Below are positions 1 to 7,758 of a DNA stretch of 64,000 nt, in pieces. How positions within the stretch are numbered: position 1 is the first letter of the stretch; every line of letters starts with the position of its first letter. Source of the stretch: an uncultured Alphaproteobacteria bacterium (GTDB lineage: Bacteria > Pseudomonadota > Alphaproteobacteria > RF32 > CAG-239); contig CAKQUG010000007.1 in assembly GCA_934277545.1 (NCBI GenBank), positions 1-64,000 on the forward strand, given 5' to 3'. Below the pieces are notes generated by a model, which saw nothing but the letters and a program-made list of their open reading frames with translations, was not told the DNA's origin and searched no databases. The translations under genes and the position numbers were made by a program.

Positions 1-19
1 TACGATTTCTTATAACCTC

Positions 20-42
20 GCTGACCTCGTCAGCTTTTTTTT
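20..42 (+). terminator. Rho-independent terminator of an upstream gene
   Basis: A six-base-pair GC-rich stem (GCTGAC/GTCAGC) with a three-base loop is followed by eight T residues. It would end a rightward gene lying before the window. Confidence 0.7.
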
Positions 43-345
43 CAACCGCACCTCATCGGCCGGTGATTGACTGTATAAAATAATCCTCATACAAAGTCAA
101 CAACTTTTTTCAATTTTTTTTATTTTTTTTACAGTCTTGTAACAACCTACTGTTTTTACCTTATTTTATTTTTATAAAAATTATGTTTTATTTTTTCACA
201 CTATAAATTTTATACTTATTATATATGGTGAGCGTATAAGTTGCTTTCAATATTTATCTTTTTAACAAACCTTAGAATCTGTTGCAAAAGATTCGGAATC
301 GCCCAAAGAATCGCACAAAATAATGCGATAGAGGCGTTTTTATTC
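43..345. other. AT-rich intergenic region before infC
   Basis: About 300 bases of very AT-rich sequence with no credible reading frame on either strand. It lies between the terminator of the preceding gene and the infC promoter. I see no recognisable RNA or operator in it. Confidence 0.5.
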
Positions 346-373
346 TTGATTATCGCGTAATGTTATATATTAT
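346..373 (+). promoter_or_regulatory. Candidate sigma-70 promoter of infC
   Basis: TTGATT (346-351) and TATTAT (368-373) are separated by 16 bases. Transcription would start about 35 bases before the infC start codon. The assignment rests on the consensus match alone. Confidence 0.5.
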
Positions 374-415
374 ATTGTTTGTAAGTATAATTTTAGGAGG
401 AATAAGGATTCTATA

Positions 416-946
416 ATGAGCGACACTCAATTACATGAAGATGACGGACCGAATATCAACGAAAACATAAAAGCAAAACAGGTTCGCCTGATTGACGCCA
501 ACAATGAAAATCGCGGCGTTGTGTCTATTAAAGAAGCGTTGTCTTTAGCTGAAGAAGCCGGTTTAGACTTGATTGAAATTTCACCGCAGGCGACTCCGCC
601 GGTTTGTAAGATTTTGGATTTTGGTAAATATCGTTACGAACAGCAAAAACGTAAAAATGAAGCCAAGAAAAATCAAAAGGTTGTAGAAGTTAAAGAGTTA
701 AAACTGCGACCGATGATTGAAACACATGACTATGAAGTTAAAGTAAAACAAGCTAAAAAGTTTTTGGATCAAGGCAATAAAGTAAAATTCACAATGCGTT
801 TTAAGGGACGTGAACTTAGTGCCAATGATATGGGTAAAAAGATTTTAACTCAGTTAATTGACGATTTAGACGGGGTTTGCAAAATCGATTCGGAAATGAA
901 ACTTGAAGGCAGACAAATGACTATGGTGGTGGCACCGGTTAAATAA
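416..946 (+). CDS. infC: Translation initiation factor IF-3
   Basis: IF-3 binds the 30S subunit, keeps it apart from 50S and checks start-codon and initiator-tRNA pairing. The 176-residue protein shows the family start (NENIKAKQVRLID), an N-terminal domain to about residue 85 including YRYEQQKRKNEAKKNQK, and the C-terminal domain with the KVKFTMRFKGRE motif. It starts with a normal ATG, not the rare ATT of many infC genes; an AGGAGG lies at 395-400 and a closer AAGGA at 404-408. In many bacteria rpmI and rplT follow in the same operon, but here a terminator and unrelated genes follow. Confidence 0.97.
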   Translation: MSDTQLHEDDGPNINENIKAKQVRLIDANNENRGVVSIKEALSLAEEAGLDLIEISPQATPPVCKILDFGKYRYEQQKRKNEAKKNQKVVEVKELKLRPMIETHDYEVKVKQAKKFLDQGNKVKFTMRFKGRELSANDMGKKILTQLIDDLDGVCKIDSEMKLEGRQMTMVVAPVK

Positions 947-965
947 AAATCGAATACGTTTTTAT

Positions 966-993
966 AAAGCCTCGCCAACCACGAGGCTTTTTT
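966..993 (+). terminator. Rho-independent terminator of infC
   Basis: A perfect nine-base-pair stem (AAAGCCTCG/CGAGGCTTT) with a seven-base loop runs into a T tract. It ends 4 bases before the first ATG of the next gene, so that gene either relies on read-through or has a start further downstream. Confidence 0.85.
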
Positions 994-997
994 CTAT

Positions 998-1822
998 ATG
1001 GAATACCTTATGAGCATTAAAATACTAATCCTTATTGCCGCGATTCTTTCGCTTTTTATCCTAAGCCTGTTAATTTGGGCTTTCAAAATTGAGCCGAATA
1101 TACTGGAAATTAAGCGCTACACCATTCGAGATTCGCGATTAAGCGGTTTGCGAATCGTTTATGCTACGGACTTTCACATTGCAAAACATGATGTTAAGCG
1201 TTTGGATAAAATAATAGATTCTATTCAGCAACAAAAACCTGATTTAATTTTGCTGGGCGGAGATTTTATTAAAGGTCATAATGATTTAAGAACAATGCCA
1301 CCGGAACGAATCTCGGCAAAACTGCGTAAATTACATGCGCCGCTTGGAGTTTTCAGTGTTTTGGGCAATCATGACTGGTACATCGGCGGGCGGAAGATGA
1401 AACACGCGCTGCAAGCTGCCGGAATTGTGGTTTTAGAAAACGACAATGAGATTATTCCGTTTAACGAAGGAAAATTTACGCTTGCCGGAGTCGCAGATAA
1501 AATAACGTGTGTAGCCGATTCTCATCAAGCATTGAAAAACACTCCGGAGCCGCGAATCCTTTTAACTCATACGCCTGATGTTTTTCCGGATATTACCGAT
1601 TCGGTTGAGCTAGTTTTAGCCGGACACACCCATGGCGGACAAGTAAAACTGCCATTTATCGGTGCGTTGATAGTACCATTAGAACATGGGCGCCGTTATG
1701 CCGAAGGATTTATTGAAGAAAACGGAAAGAAAATGATTGTATCAAAAGGTTTGGGAACCAGCCGCATTTCGATTCGTTTTAATTGCAAACCGGAAATTGT
1801 TGTCATTGAATTTACGGAATAA
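998..1822 (+). CDS. Membrane-anchored metallophosphoesterase (YkuE-like)
   Basis: Probably a calcineurin-like phosphoesterase anchored to the inner membrane. One N-terminal transmembrane helix (about residues 6-28) is followed by the metal-binding motif series DFHIAKHD, GGDF, GNHDWY and, near the end, GHTHGGQ, which supply the two-metal active site. YkuE-type relatives act on membrane-lipid-linked phosphates such as UDP-diacylglucosamine, but the substrate here cannot be read from sequence. An in-frame ATG at 1010 is a plausible alternative start, and neither start has a clear ribosome binding site. The acetyltransferase gene begins five bases after its stop, so the two are probably cotranscribed. 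Confidence 0.85.
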   Translation: MEYLMSIKILILIAAILSLFILSLLIWAFKIEPNILEIKRYTIRDSRLSGLRIVYATDFHIAKHDVKRLDKIIDSIQQQKPDLILLGGDFIKGHNDLRTMPPERISAKLRKLHAPLGVFSVLGNHDWYIGGRKMKHALQAAGIVVLENDNEIIPFNEGKFTLAGVADKITCVADSHQALKNTPEPRILLTHTPDVFPDITDSVELVLAGHTHGGQVKLPFIGALIVPLEHGRRYAEGFIEENGKKMIVSKGLGTSRISIRFNCKPEIVVIEFTE

Positions 1823-1826
1823 AAAT

Positions 1827-2279
1827 ATGAAAATTACCGAGATAGAAAACAGAACTGATAACTTGCTTGCCGGATTATTGGAACTTTGGGGAAAATCCGT
1901 GCGCGCCACCCATTTATTTTTAAGCGAATCGGATATTCAAAATATTAAAAAATATGTACCGGCTGCTTTAAAAAACGTCGAACACCTGATTATTGCCACC
2001 GATTCGCAAAATAAACCGCTCGCCTTTATGGGAATTGAGAATAATTTTTTGGAAATGCTGTTCGTTTTGCCGGAAGAAAGAAGAAAAGGAATCGGCTCGG
2101 CCTTGTTAAAATACGGCATAGAAAAATACGGAATCGACGAATTGTCGGTTAATGAACAGAATCCGCAGGCAAAATTGTTTTATGAAGCCATGGGATTTGT
2201 AACCTATAAAAGAACAGAATTAGACGAGCAGGACAATCCGTTTCCGATTCTCTATATGAAAAAAGCAAAAGCGTCCTGA
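1827..2279 (+). CDS. GNAT family N-acetyltransferase, YjaB-like
   Basis: A 150-residue acetyl-CoA-dependent N-acetyltransferase. The acetyl-CoA loop is RRKGIGSALL (about residues 88-97), followed by VNEQNPQAKLFYEAMGF, closely matching E. coli YjaB, as does the N-terminal pattern LWGKSVRATHLFL. The natural substrate of this family is unknown. The frame is open further upstream into the preceding gene, but the ATG at 1827, just after the preceding stop, gives the usual family length. Confidence 0.85.
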   Translation: MKITEIENRTDNLLAGLLELWGKSVRATHLFLSESDIQNIKKYVPAALKNVEHLIIATDSQNKPLAFMGIENNFLEMLFVLPEERRKGIGSALLKYGIEKYGIDELSVNEQNPQAKLFYEAMGFVTYKRTELDEQDNPFPILYMKKAKAS

Positions 2280-2302
2280 TTTTTATCAATCAAGACGCTT
2301 TT
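2267..2302. terminator. Bidirectional terminator between convergent genes
   Basis: AAAAGCGTC (2267-2275) pairs with GACGCTTTT (2294-2302) around an 18-base loop containing a smaller ATCA/TGAT stem. T-rich tails follow on both strands, so it can end the acetyltransferase transcript and the leftward gene ending at 2310. Confidence 0.7.
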
Positions 2303-2309
2303 AACTTTA

Positions 2310-2900
2310 TCAAAGTTTTTGAATATATTTTTCTGCCGCATACATAGCATCAATAAATGAAACCGGATTGATGAAAATGATTAAATTTTCATAGCAATTA
2401 AGAGCGGTTAAATATCGACGCTGCAAGCGAGAAAAACATATAGATAAACTTTCTTTATCATATTTGCCGACAAGTTCAAAAAGACTATCGTCATTTTTGT
2501 TAATAACGACGGTGGCCTGTTCTCCTGCCGTGAAACGGTATGCATCCTTTGAGCAGACAAACAAGTTTTTACTTCCGGCTACGGCGCCATAATAGTAACC
2601 ATCTATCAACACGGCATAGCAACAAGCCAGAAAACCTCGTTTATCATCAAAAATATTCAACAACTCTATCTGACTACCGGTAATTTGAAGCGACCGGTTC
2701 AGATATTGCGGCAAAAAAGCATTCAAGCTGTCTAATATATCCAGAGGAAACACAACGTTAAATCCCAGTTTCCAAATTATCTTCATTTTCTGAAAATAAG
2801 GCACTTTTCTTTTGGCAAACAGAAAACCGAAAGCAGAACGTTGAGCCGAGCAGTTGTTTTTAACTGTCTCCGCTAAATCGGTTGTAACAATATTTTCCAT
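2310..2900 (-). CDS. Hypothetical protein, tandem paralog family copy 1
   Basis: I do not recognise this 196-residue protein. It shares a core with the genes at 3014 and 3670: a G/A-CCY motif, then YGA-x-x-G, then a [I/L]F-x-C-x4-[A/Y]-x-x-F segment, with a loosely similar C-terminal helix. No signal peptide or transmembrane helix is evident, so it is probably cytoplasmic. The ATG at 2900 is preferred over an upstream TTG in the same frame, because the third copy begins at the same point after a similar upstream sequence (TTGTGTATG). The gene has its own promoter and terminator. Confidence 0.65.
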   Translation of the reverse strand: MENIVTTDLAETVKNNCSAQRSAFGFLFAKRKVPYFQKMKIIWKLGFNVVFPLDILDSLNAFLPQYLNRSLQITGSQIELLNIFDDKRGFLACCYAVLIDGYYYGAVAGSKNLFVCSKDAYRFTAGEQATVVINKNDDSLFELVGKYDKESLSICFSRLQRRYLTALNCYENLIIFINPVSFIDAMYAAEKYIQKL

Positions 2901-2941
2901 ACACAAGAATTTTAGTTCAACAATAATATTAAATTGTTTCT

Positions 2942-2969
2942 ACTATAACAAAAGTCATTTTTTTGTCAA
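2942..2969 (-). promoter_or_regulatory. Sigma-70 promoter of paralog copy 1
   Basis: On the minus strand a perfect TTGACA (2969-2964) and TATAGT (2947-2942) are 16 bases apart, placing the transcript start about 35 bases before the ATG at 2900. Confidence 0.75.
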
Positions 2970-2974
2970 GAAGC

Positions 2975-3007
2975 AAAAAAATGCCTCTGTTTTTCAGAGA
3001 CATTTTT
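2975..3007 (-). terminator. Terminator of paralog copy 2
   Basis: On the minus strand a 13-base-pair stem with one G-U pair (arms 2995-3007 and 2977-2989, five-base loop) runs into seven T residues, just after the stop codon of the gene ending at 3014. Confidence 0.85.
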
Positions 3008-3013
3008 CTGTTT

Positions 3014-3553
3014 TTACTTTTCCAATATTCCTAAATCAAAGCAATAGGTCAACGCATCATCAAACGTATTCATTTCCGCAAAAACCATGTTACTGATTTG
3101 CTTATCTATTTCTTTGTACGTTTTTTTAACTTCAAGCGGCTGGAGCGTTTGATTATCGTCTTTAAGCAAACATAGCAGGTCATATTTACATGTTGAAGAA
3201 GTGCTAAGCGGAACAAGGATTCTTCTTGTTTTTTCAAAACAATAGTCTTGCACTCGACAAGAAAAAATCTTTTTCGTTCCAATCAGCGCACCAATGTACA
3301 TATCCTGAAACTTGTAAGCATAACAGCAGCCGACATATTCTCTGTCTTCAGACGTATAAATATTCAGCGCTTCAAGTTCTTGATAGGTAATACTGACATC
3401 TTCATTCGTATGCAAGGACAGTGCCTCAGCAATCAGCGGAAGCGCAGTGCCGGGTATGGCAATGCATTGTCCCTTGGCTCGCAGCATAATTTTCATTTTT
3501 GACATTTTTCTGTCATTAAACACGCGAATAAAAATACTTTTGAAAAAATTCAT
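3014..3553 (-). CDS. Hypothetical protein, tandem paralog family copy 2
   Basis: A 179-residue protein of unknown function and the second member of the local family. The shared core reads YVGCCYAYKF, then YIGALIGTKKIFSCRVQDYCF, with a C-terminal FDDALTYCFDLG segment matching FNEAIRYCQAAG in copy 3. Six or more cysteines and no signal peptide suggest a cytoplasmic protein, perhaps metal- or redox-linked, but that is a guess. The ATG at 3553 sits about 35 bases after the predicted transcript start. Confidence 0.65.
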   Translation of the reverse strand: MNFFKSIFIRVFNDRKMSKMKIMLRAKGQCIAIPGTALPLIAEALSLHTNEDVSITYQELEALNIYTSEDREYVGCCYAYKFQDMYIGALIGTKKIFSCRVQDYCFEKTRRILVPLSTSSTCKYDLLCLLKDDNQTLQPLEVKKTYKEIDKQISNMVFAEMNTFDDALTYCFDLGILEK

Positions 3554-3594
3554 AATGATAAATTTTTAAGATACAATAATTTTCAACTGCATAA

Positions 3595-3623
3595 AATATA
3601 GTGCATTCAAAGAATTTTGTCAA
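3595..3623 (-). promoter_or_regulatory. Sigma-70 promoter of paralog copy 2
   Basis: On the minus strand TTGACA (3623-3618), a 17-base spacer and TATATT (3600-3595) give a near-consensus promoter. It has the same hexamers and spacing as copy 3. Confidence 0.8.
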
Positions 3624-3630
3624 GTTACGC

Positions 3631-3665
3631 AAAAAGTGTTTTACCTTTTTGATAAAACACTTTTT
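3631..3665 (-). terminator. Terminator of paralog copy 3
   Basis: A perfect 13-base-pair stem (AAAAAGTGTTTTA at 3631-3643 with its complement at 3653-3665) with a nine-base loop follows the stop codon of the gene at 3670. The distal arm ends in T residues on the minus strand. Confidence 0.75.
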
Positions 3666-3669
3666 GATT

Positions 3670-4215
3670 TCAATCTTTATAATATCCGGCAGCCTGACAG
3701 TAGCGAATCGCTTCATTAAAAGAGCAATCTTTAGCAAAAGTTGCCAAGATATGTTCGCTCTTATCTGATACATTTACTATTTTCACGCTGTTTGGATGCA
3801 GATACAGTTTTTTATTCAAACTGCAAAGCAAAAAATATTCGCTGTTTTCAACTTTTTGCAGGGGAATCGTTACGACATTGGTTTTAACAAAACTAAAAGC
3901 CTGCGGATAGCAAGAAAAAATATAGTTTGTTCCGGTCATTGAGCCATAAACTTTCCCGTTATACTCAACCATATAGCAACAACCTATATACGAACCATCT
4001 TCCAGATTGAGAATATTACGCAGCTTGAGCGCGCTCAAATTCATACTCACCATTTTTTTGGTATCATATGCGATTGCCACTCCCAACCCCGGCAAAATAT
4101 CTTCTGGGCTTGCCACTCTATATTCAAAGCTAACCAAAGATTTAATTTTGCCGTCAGCAAAAATACCGCTGTTTTTGGCAAACAAATAATCATACAATTT
4201 TTTAAATACGTTCAT
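3670..4215 (-). CDS. Hypothetical protein, tandem paralog family copy 3
   Basis: A 181-residue member of the same unknown family. The core is YIGCCYMVEYNGKVYGSMTG, followed by NYIFSCYPQAFSF. The ATG at 4215 (MNVFKKLYDYLFAKN) is chosen over an in-frame GTG at 4236, because copy 1 has the equivalent ATG at the same place after a near-identical leader. It has its own promoter and terminator. No domain is recognised. Confidence 0.65.
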   Translation of the reverse strand: MNVFKKLYDYLFAKNSGIFADGKIKSLVSFEYRVASPEDILPGLGVAIAYDTKKMVSMNLSALKLRNILNLEDGSYIGCCYMVEYNGKVYGSMTGTNYIFSCYPQAFSFVKTNVVTIPLQKVENSEYFLLCSLNKKLYLHPNSVKIVNVSDKSEHILATFAKDCSFNEAIRYCQAAGYYKD

Positions 4216-4256
4216 ACACAAAAATTTAAGTTCCACAATAATTTATTTATGGCTTG

Positions 4257-4285
4257 AATATAGATTTATTGTGTATTTTTGTCAA
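4257..4285 (-). promoter_or_regulatory. Sigma-70 promoter of paralog copy 3
   Basis: TTGACA (4285-4280), a 17-base spacer and TATATT (4262-4257) on the minus strand, with the transcript start about 35 bases before the ATG at 4215. Confidence 0.8.
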
Positions 4286-4292
4286 TATATTT

Positions 4293-4316
4293 AAGGCTGC
4301 CGATAAAGGCAGCCTT
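4293..4316 (-). terminator. GC-rich hairpin after pnp
   Basis: A nine-base-pair stem (AAGGCTGCC/GGCAGCCTT) with a six-base loop lies 25 bases after the pnp stop. The T tract is longer on the plus strand and short on the minus strand, so termination of pnp here may be incomplete. Confidence 0.55.
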
Positions 4317-4340
4317 TTTTGCAGCAAATTTCAGAAATAA

Positions 4341-6461
4341 TTATTTTTCCAAATCTGCACCTGTTTCTTGGTTAACGCGTTTTGCTGACAATTTAATTTT
4401 TCCGCGATTGTCAGAACCCATACATTTAACCCAGATAGTATCGCCTTCTTTGTAGAAGTCTGTTACAGAGGCAATGCGTTCGTTTTTAATTTCTGAAATA
4501 TGAACCAAACCTTCAGTTTGTCCCAAGAAACGAACAAATGCGCCAAAGTCCATAATTTTTGTAATTACGCCTTTGTAGATTTTGCCTTCTTCCGGCACAG
4601 CAATAATACCGTTTATAATATCAATGGCGGCTTCGCAATTTTCATTGTTATTAGAAGCAATGGTAATAACACCGTCGTCGGTAATATCAATTTTGGTATT
4701 GGTTTTTTCAATAATTTCACGAATAACCTTACCACCGGTACCGATAACTTCACGGATTTTATCTACAGGAATCTTCATAGAGAAAATACGCGGCGCTTTC
4801 GGCGAAACCTGCGGACGAGGCTCGGCAATGGCTTTTGCCATTTCGCCCAAAATGTGAATACGTCCTTCATGAGCCTGGGCCAAAGCGTTTTTCATAATAT
4901 CTTTGGTAATGGAAGTAATTTTAATATCCATTTGCAGAGCTGTTACACCGTCTTTTGTACCGGCAACTTTAAAGTCCATATCGCCAAGGTGGTCTTCATC
5001 GCCCAAAATATCGGTCAAAATAGCCACACGGCCGTCGTTTTCTTTAATCAAGCCCATGGCAATACCGGCAACCGGCTTTTTCATCGGAACACCGGCGTCC
5101 ATCAAAGACAAGCAGGTGCCGCAAACGGTCGCCATAGAAGAAGAACCGTTAGATTCCATAATATCGGAAACAACGCGGATTGTGTATGGGAACACATCTT
5201 TATCTTTCGGCAACATCGGATGAATAGCACGCCATGCCAATTTACCATGACCGATTTCACGACGTCCCGGAGTACCCAAACGGCCACATTCGCCGACAGA
5301 GAACGGAGGGAAGTTGTAGAACAACATAAAGTCTTGGTCATATTCAGCCATCAAACCGTCAACCAACTGCGCATCATCAGGCGTGCCCAAAGTAGTGGCA
5401 ACCAAAGCCTGAGTTTCACCACGGGTAAACAGTGCTGAACCGTGAGCTTCCGGCAATACGGCAACTTCACACTGAATCGGGCGAACTGTTTTAGTATCGC
5501 GGCCGTCAATACGGTGTCCGGTAGAAAGAACCTTCTCACGCATAGTGTGGTGCATAACATTTTCAATAGCGTCGGAAACAAAAGCGTTTTCAACTTCATT
5601 TTCCGGATCGATAGAAGCCTTAACTTCTTCTGCCAACTGACCTAAAACCGTGCCGCGCTCTTGCTTATCGGTAATAGAAAAAGCAGCATTGTAGCGGTCG
5701 CCGTAGTCTTTCATAATGCGTTGGCTCAAAGCCTCGTATTCCGGCGGAAATTCAGGAACAGCCCATTTTTCTTTACCGGCTTCGGCAGCCAATTCTTTAA
5801 TCATTTCAATAACCGGCTGGAAGCTGTCAAAGCCAAACATAACGGCACCGAGCATAGTTTCTTCCGAAAGTTCGTTAGCTTCGGATTCTACCATCAAAAC
5901 GCCTTCTTCCGTACCGGCAACAGTCAATTCCAATTCAGAAGTTTTCTGTTCATCAACACTAGGGTTCAAAATGTACATACCATCTTTGTAGCCGACTTTA
6001 GCTGCGCCGATAGGCCCCATAAACGGAATACCGGAAATTGCCAAAGCAGCAGAAGCGGCAACCATAGCCAACACATCCGAATCGTTTTTCTGGTCATGAG
6101 AAACAACCGTGCAGATAATCTGAACTTCATTTTTAAATGCGTCAGGAAACAGCGGACGAATCGGGCGGTCAATCAGGCGTGAAATCAAAATTTCGCGTTC
6201 GGAAGGTTTGCCTTCGCGTTTGTTAAAGCCTCCAGGAATTTTACCGGTAGCATAGTATTTTTCTTGATAGTTTACTGTTAAAGGAAAGAAATCCTGGTCT
6301 GCTTTCACTTCTTTTGCGGCAACAACAGTAGCAACTACTTTTGTATCGCCATAGGTTGCAACCACGGCACCGGTAGCCTGTCTGGCAATTTTACCGGTTT
6401 CCAACTCTAACTTACGTCCGCCCCATTCCATTTCTTTGCGGCACACTTTAAAATCTATCAT
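4341..6461 (-). CDS. pnp: Polyribonucleotide nucleotidyltransferase (PNPase)
   Basis: PNPase degrades RNA from the 3' end by phosphorolysis and can add tails in reverse; it usually works as a trimer in the degradosome. The 706-residue protein has the full domain order: first RNase PH domain (about 1-145), helical linker, second RNase PH domain with the active-site segment ESNGSSSMATVCG, KH domain (about 555-615, IREVIGTGGKVIREI) and C-terminal S1 domain (about 622-692, GKIYKGVITKIMDFGAFV). A purine-rich binding site precedes the ATG at 6461. It lies downstream of rpsO as in most proteobacteria. Confidence 0.98.
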   Translation of the reverse strand: MIDFKVCRKEMEWGGRKLELETGKIARQATGAVVATYGDTKVVATVVAAKEVKADQDFFPLTVNYQEKYYATGKIPGGFNKREGKPSEREILISRLIDRPIRPLFPDAFKNEVQIICTVVSHDQKNDSDVLAMVAASAALAISGIPFMGPIGAAKVGYKDGMYILNPSVDEQKTSELELTVAGTEEGVLMVESEANELSEETMLGAVMFGFDSFQPVIEMIKELAAEAGKEKWAVPEFPPEYEALSQRIMKDYGDRYNAAFSITDKQERGTVLGQLAEEVKASIDPENEVENAFVSDAIENVMHHTMREKVLSTGHRIDGRDTKTVRPIQCEVAVLPEAHGSALFTRGETQALVATTLGTPDDAQLVDGLMAEYDQDFMLFYNFPPFSVGECGRLGTPGRREIGHGKLAWRAIHPMLPKDKDVFPYTIRVVSDIMESNGSSSMATVCGTCLSLMDAGVPMKKPVAGIAMGLIKENDGRVAILTDILGDEDHLGDMDFKVAGTKDGVTALQMDIKITSITKDIMKNALAQAHEGRIHILGEMAKAIAEPRPQVSPKAPRIFSMKIPVDKIREVIGTGGKVIREIIEKTNTKIDITDDGVITIASNNNENCEAAIDIINGIIAVPEEGKIYKGVITKIMDFGAFVRFLGQTEGLVHISEIKNERIASVTDFYKEGDTIWVKCMGSDNRGKIKLSAKRVNQETGADLEK

Positions 6462-6531
6462 ATATTCTTTCCTTTCTCTTCATCTTTTATCATCTTTATA
6501 AAACCTCACCTGTCCAGAAGCAGGATTTTTT

Positions 6532-6557
6532 AGGGGTTGCGAACAAACGCAACCCCT
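6532..6557 (-). promoter_or_regulatory. Hairpin between rpsO and pnp
   Basis: A perfect ten-base-pair stem (AGGGGTTGCG/CGCAACCCCT) with a six-base loop lies 12 bases after the rpsO stop. On the minus strand A residues, not T residues, follow it, so it resembles an RNA-processing or stability hairpin more than a terminator. In E. coli the equivalent interval carries an RNase III-cut stem that autoregulates pnp; equivalence here is inference. Confidence 0.55.
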
Positions 6558-6568
6558 TTTGCCGGATA

Positions 6569-6838
6569 TTACTTACGCAAATCCAACTTTTTAATGATAT
6601 TCTGGTATCTTTCTTCGCTTGTTTTTTTCAAGTGGTCAAGCAAGTGACGACGGCGACTAACCATCTTCATCAAGCCCAAACGAGAGTGCAAATCTTTTGC
6701 GTGAACATTGAAGTGTTCAATCAAAGCGTTAATACGATATGTCCAGATAGCAATCTGAACTTCCGGAGAACCTGTATCATCAGCAGAAGTACCGTATTTA
6801 GCAATAATTTCTTTTTTAACTTCACTTGTAATCGACAT
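6569..6838 (-). CDS. rpsO: 30S ribosomal protein S15
   Basis: S15 is an early-binding protein of the 30S platform that contacts 16S rRNA helices 20-22. The 89-residue sequence is typical: MSITSEVKKEIIAKYG, then GSPEVQIAIWTYRI and the RNA-binding HLKVH-type region here seen as HAKDLHSRLGLMKMVSRRR. It is followed by pnp and starts three bases after the truB stop codon, the common truB-rpsO-pnp arrangement. Confidence 0.98.
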   Translation of the reverse strand: MSITSEVKKEIIAKYGTSADDTGSPEVQIAIWTYRINALIEHFNVHAKDLHSRLGLMKMVSRRRHLLDHLKKTSEERYQNIIKKLDLRK

Positions 6839-6840
6839 CT

Positions 6841-7758
6841 TTATATTTCCTTTTTTTCATCTAAATTAAACACGCGAATCGGTGAAATTTTACGTTCATC
6901 AATCCGCACCAACGCAATCAAACAACCATGGAAATAAGCAGCCGCACATTCTGACGGTTCAGCGTCATAATTTTTAGGCGAAATACCCTGTCCCATGCTT
7001 AATTTTTTTGCATCTTCTTCCGAAACAGCAATCTCCGCGATGCCGCGCAGGGATGTTTCTATCGGCAGAAGCAGCTTACGCCGTTTTTCTACATACTCCA
7101 TTTTTTCTAAATTTTCCAGTAAAATCGTATGCTTAGTGTCAAAAATTCCGCATTTTGTGCGCCTTAGCATTATCAAATGCCCCAATGTGCCCAAAAATTG
7201 CGCTAAATCTTTACCCAATGTCCGCACATAAGTCCCTTTAGAGCATTCCACCCTAAACTTTGCCGAATCGGCATAAACCTCAAGCAATTCCAAGTCATAT
7301 ATTTCTATTTCACGCGGAGGAATAGTTACTTCTTGTCCCTTGCGCGCCAATTTATAGGCCGGCTGCCCTTTGATTTTTATGGCGGAATAGGCAGGAGGAG
7401 TTTGGGTTATTTTTCCGATAAAATGCGGAATAGCCGCCAAAATTTCTGCGCGCGTCGGAATTTTTTCACAACGGGCTACGACTTCGCTATCCGTATCGTC
7501 AGTCACGGTTTGTTCGCCCCATTTGACTATGAACTCATATTCCTTTTTACCATCGGTTACAAACGGCACCAACTTTGTCGCCTCACCGAAAGCAATAGGC
7601 AGCACTCCGCTCGCAAATGGGTCTAAAGTGCCGGTATGTCCGTTTTTGTTGGCGTGCATAAGCCACCGCGTTTTGCCCACGACTTCGGTTGAGCCCATAC
7701 TGCAAGGCTTATCAACAATCAGCCAGCCGTTAACATTATCCGCTTTTGTATGTTTCAT
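6841..7758 (-). CDS. truB: tRNA pseudouridine(55) synthase
   Basis: TruB converts uridine 55 of the T-loop of most tRNAs to pseudouridine. The 305-residue protein has the motif GTLDPFASGVLP with catalytic Asp46, the early KP-x-GxTS-like segment (VDKPCSMGSTEVV) and the RVECSKGTYVRTLG motif. The C-terminal part (about 235-305) is a short PUA-like region. Its ATG overlaps the ligA stop by four bases, so the two genes are translationally coupled. rbfA and infB, often found upstream of truB, are not here. Confidence 0.97.
   Translation of the reverse strand: MKHTKADNVNGWLIVDKPCSMGSTEVVGKTRWLMHANKNGHTGTLDPFASGVLPIAFGEATKLVPFVTDGKKEYEFIVKWGEQTVTDDTDSEVVARCEKIPTRAEILAAIPHFIGKITQTPPAYSAIKIKGQPAYKLARKGQEVTIPPREIEIYDLELLEVYADSAKFRVECSKGTYVRTLGKDLAQFLGTLGHLIMLRRTKCGIFDTKHTILLENLEKMEYVEKRRKLLLPIETSLRGIAEIAVSEEDAKKLSMGQGISPKNYDAEPSECAAAYFHGCLIALVRIDERKISPIRVFNLDEKKEI

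Noticed and set aside
4500..5438. A 312-codon open frame on the plus strand inside pnp
   Set aside because: It is exactly antisense to a highly conserved gene, has a low-complexity Asn/Phe-rich translation, and lacks a ribosome site. It is a shadow frame.
5661..6182. A 173-codon plus-strand frame opposite the pnp N-terminus
   Set aside because: Same reason: antisense shadow of pnp with no protein-like features.
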